Origin: Cyclostephanos tholiformis
Taxonomy: Eukaryota; Bacillariophyta; Thalassiosirophyceae; Thalassiosirales; Thalassiosiraceae
DNA: 10,439 nucleotides
Reading direction: 5' to 3'
Assembly: GCA_036939975.1 (NCBI GenBank)
Contig: JALLPB010001282.1
Coordinates: 1-10,439 of the forward strand
Made by a program: the position numbers and the translations under genes. The notes under the pieces are model-generated. The model did no database searches. It was not told the DNA's origin and saw only the letters and a list, made by a program, of their open reading frames with translations. Position 1 is the first letter of the stretch; each line of letters opens with the position of its first letter. Shown here in pieces: positions 8,002 to 10,439 of the stretch.

Positions 8002-10439
8002 TCATTTTTGATGCAGTTTTGTGTGGTTAGGGTCATCTTTGGTCGGACGCACTTCACAGACAACCCGGGAGTAGGTAACATCGTGGCATCGATCTAATGG
8101 AATATCCATGTAGGCGATGGGTCGAAAGGTGTCGGTGCCGTCGACGCGTTTGCCAGTAGGGCTGGCGTTGTCGGTGCCAATGCCCTGGCAGAGGCGACCG
8201 AGTTCATTGGCATAGGATTGGTCCCATACGGACTTGTAGGTAGGATGGGAGCGGAGTTGACGGTGTTCAAGCATATGCCCGGTGGCCTGGTCCAAGACAG
8301 GGAGTGCGATGTGGTCAGTCGAGCCAGAGGGGGCGAGAGGGGTGTCCGTGGCGGCAAGGAGGGCAAACCGGTTAGGAGTGGCTAAGCGTGCCCGTGTGCA
8401 TGTGGCGATGGGGGCATGGTCCCAGGTGACATGCCTGCGTCCACATAGAACCGGAGTCCAGTCGTTGTTCCCTGGAATATTCGGCGAGGATTCCGGGCCA
8501 GGGTTGGGAGGTAGGTGCACCCCTGCAGATGACGGGGGGATCGGCGGGGGCACCCCTGGAGGTGGCGCCGGACTTGGTTGGTGCATGTACTGTTTGAGGA
8601 TTGCACAGAGGGTTTCGATGGCTTGTAATTGAAAAGTGGCTGGTGCAGGAGACATCTGGCTGAAGGTGGTGTTAATGGCCTGGAGAGCCTGAATAATCTT
8701 GTCCTCCGTGGTAACGTGGGGTGAGGGTAGGTTATGCAGACGAAACTTGATGGCATTGCTGACAATGATGGCCCGTGATTCTTTGGTGAGAACTCGATAA
8801 CAGCGGTAGTGTTGGAGTGCTGGGCCAACGTAGAACCCATCCTGCGTGCGGAAGTCCCACGAGCGGCGGAGGGAAGGTTTGTTGTGTATTTGGACACAGC
8901 ACCCCGCAGGGCCCAAGGGTGTGGCATCAAAGTTGAATGCCCCGAACAGTGCTTCCCAGGCTGACATAGAAGCAGAGTCAGGTGTGGGCCGGAGGAGATT
9001 CAGTGTGAGTTTGGCATGGGGGATGAGGAGGCCCCAGCGGTTGGAAGGGAGCGACGGCAGTGTGCCCACGAGGATGGCAAGAAAATGGTCCTTGAAAGTG
9101 CAGATTGCACGTTCCGCTGCGTTGCGGCGATGAACGTGAGGAGAGACGAGTTGAAGTTTGCAGTTGTTATTGGCAATGGCACGTTGGAATGCCAAGCTCG
9201 CTTCATTGTCCATAACGTGGAGTGTAGGCGCAGCCCCGACGGCTTTGAGGCATGCAAACATGTCGTGGTATGCCGGTATACGATGACTGTCATGTTTGGA
9301 AGCAAAAGAGCAAACCAGGATGGCATTGGAGGCTGTGTGGAGGCCGAACATGATATATTGGTTGCCACTCTGGGCGCGCCGGTTGAAGCGGCCAGTATCA
9401 TCCATGAAGAGGTGCATGAGTGTAAGTTCGTGGAGTTCAAACGGTGACTGGGAATGATGCAGTGAGGGTAAGGGAGGGGGGCGAGTTGAGTGGACGTGTT
9501 GACAAGGTTGTACCATATGGCCCATGTGGGTCTCAATTGCGTCGGGGCAGTAGAGTGCAATGAGACCCGGCGTTAGCCCGGGCCAGGAGTTGTAGGCCCC
9601 ACGCTTCACCGCTGCGAGCCACGTAGATTTGACCAGGAAGCCTGCCGTTGCATGTAAGTATGCAATGAGGGCCGGCACGCTGGGGAGGTCATAAGCGCGG
9701 GAGTGGGCAGTAGTGCGTGTTGCTGACGCAGGGGGGCAGTGGTTGAGGAGTGGCGCTGGGGGGCTTATGCCCTTGTCTTGGGGCTGGACTCAAGGGTGCA
9801 CAATGGGCTCTAAGGCATCGTTGGGGATGATGTGCATGTGAGAGGGAGGACCCGGTGTCGCCAGGAGTGCCGTTGGAGATGGGAGGGGTGCAATGTTGAT
9901 GTGCCACAGTCGGGGTCCCGTCTGCTCACGCGCTCCGGTAAGTATACGGTGTCCAGAGCTGTCACGGATCGTGATGGTCTGTCAATCGATGAAAGCAGTG
10001 CAGCCAGCATTGCATAATTTTCCCAGACTGATGAGGTTGTTAGTGAATCCCAGGACGATACGGCCGGTGCGTGCTGCCACACTGGGTAAGGTCGGGAGCG
10101 CCAATTGTGCTGAGGCAATGGATGTTAACGCTTCGCCGGTAGCTGTTCGGATGGTGGTAGGAGGTGCCAAGCGATTGTGGTGGAGGAGAGGCGCAGCATC
10201 CATGAAGTAATGGTCGGACGCGCCGGTGTCAACAATGGCGGTAGAGCTCTGAGGGGGTAGGCTACAGGACAGGGGTGTAGAGACGCAAGCTAAATTCAAA
10301 TTTAGGTTATCGCATGCTACCGGACTGTCCTGCCCAAATTGTCAAGTCGGTTTGTTTCTGGTGCTTCCTCCCTGCCACAGGCCACTAGCTGAGGCGAAGA
10401 AGGAAGAAAGGAAATATATGTGTTTGGATAAAGAAAATA
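8002..10439 (-). mobile_element. Ty1/copia-type LTR retrotransposon fragment, diatom (CoDi)-like
   Basis: This is the internal part of a copia-type element on the minus strand. It enters from the right edge and ends near 8005-8025, shortly after the reverse-transcriptase domain begins. Domain order (protease, GAG-pre-integrase, integrase, RT) is that of Ty1/copia, not gypsy. No LTR, primer-binding site or RNase H lies in the window, so the element is truncated at its 3' side and cut by the window at its 5' side. GAG would lie beyond 10439. The integrase and RT-leader motifs resemble those I associate with diatom and other stramenopile elements; this is recall, not a search. Confidence 0.85.
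8002..10439 (-). pseudogene. Decayed copia pol: protease, integrase and RT start, with three in-frame TGA stops
   Basis: A single frame runs from the right edge to 8002 and is broken only by TGA at 10344-10342, 9984-9982 and 9792-9790. Its last codon before non-element sequence is followed by TGA at 8004-8002. An aspartic protease motif VDTGAS has its Asp at 10230-10228 and is followed by LISLGKLCNAGCTAF. The GAG-pre-integrase region (about 9666-9490) has AYLHATAGF and SWPGLTP. The integrase carries all three acidic residues: Asp in MDDTGRF (9402-9400), Asp in MDNEAS (9210-9208) and Glu in NAAERAI (9114-9112). It continues through LTLNLLRP, DATPLGP and YVGPALQHYRCYRV. A Pro-rich linker precedes the RT leader (about 8280-8005: SYANELGRLCQGIG, VVCEVRPTKDDPN). 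The catalytic RT motif and RNase H are missing. The copy cannot make a working polyprotein. Confidence 0.88.

Noticed and set aside
9982..9984. TGA as a reassigned sense codon or readthrough signal
   Set aside because: The KH gene contains no in-frame TGA and ends at TAA. Three scattered TGAs in a truncated retrotransposon are better explained by decay.

Overview
This is a nuclear window from a microbial eukaryote, most likely a diatom or another stramenopile. The clues are a multi-KH RNA-binding gene with GT-AG introns, a GC-rich coding region beside AT-rich, CpG-poor flanks, and a Ty1/copia retrotransposon fragment. The copia integrase and RT-leader motifs match a lineage I associate with diatoms (CoDi-type elements). 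Species cannot be named from the sequence alone.

Layout. Positions 35-106 carry four copies of the palindrome TACCGGTA, spaced about two helical turns apart, in the promoter region of the first gene. Positions 256-3146 (+) hold a three-exon gene for an RNA-binding protein of about 757 residues. It has one SF1/branchpoint-binding-type KH domain, three FUBP-type KH domains and a Gln/Tyr-rich tail. Its first exon contains two single-base frame breaks. Positions 3387-4976 form a large, diverged inverted repeat with arms of about 500 bp and a loop of about 585 bp. The gene-proximal arm keeps about 20 CpGs while the distal arm keeps about one, and most changes are CG to TG or CA. Positions 4977-8000 hold no gene I can support. 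They include a foldback-rich block at 5901-6536 with 11 copies of CCATCTA or TAGATGG in both orientations. Positions 8002-10439 (-) hold a decayed copia pol fragment (protease, GAG-pre-integrase, integrase, start of reverse transcriptase). It is interrupted by three in-frame TGA codons, cut off just inside the RT, and runs off the right edge.

Interpretation. One active-looking RNA-processing gene sits beside a repeat-filled, CpG-depleted region. The depletion, the asymmetric decay of the two inverted-repeat arms and the all-TGA stops in the retrotransposon all point the same way: cytosine methylation of repeats followed by deamination, with a boundary close to the 3' end of the KH gene. I see no tRNA, rRNA, CRISPR array or operon. 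The best candidates for something undescribed are the TACCGGTA promoter array, the inverted duplication with one-sided CpG erosion, and the foldback cluster.
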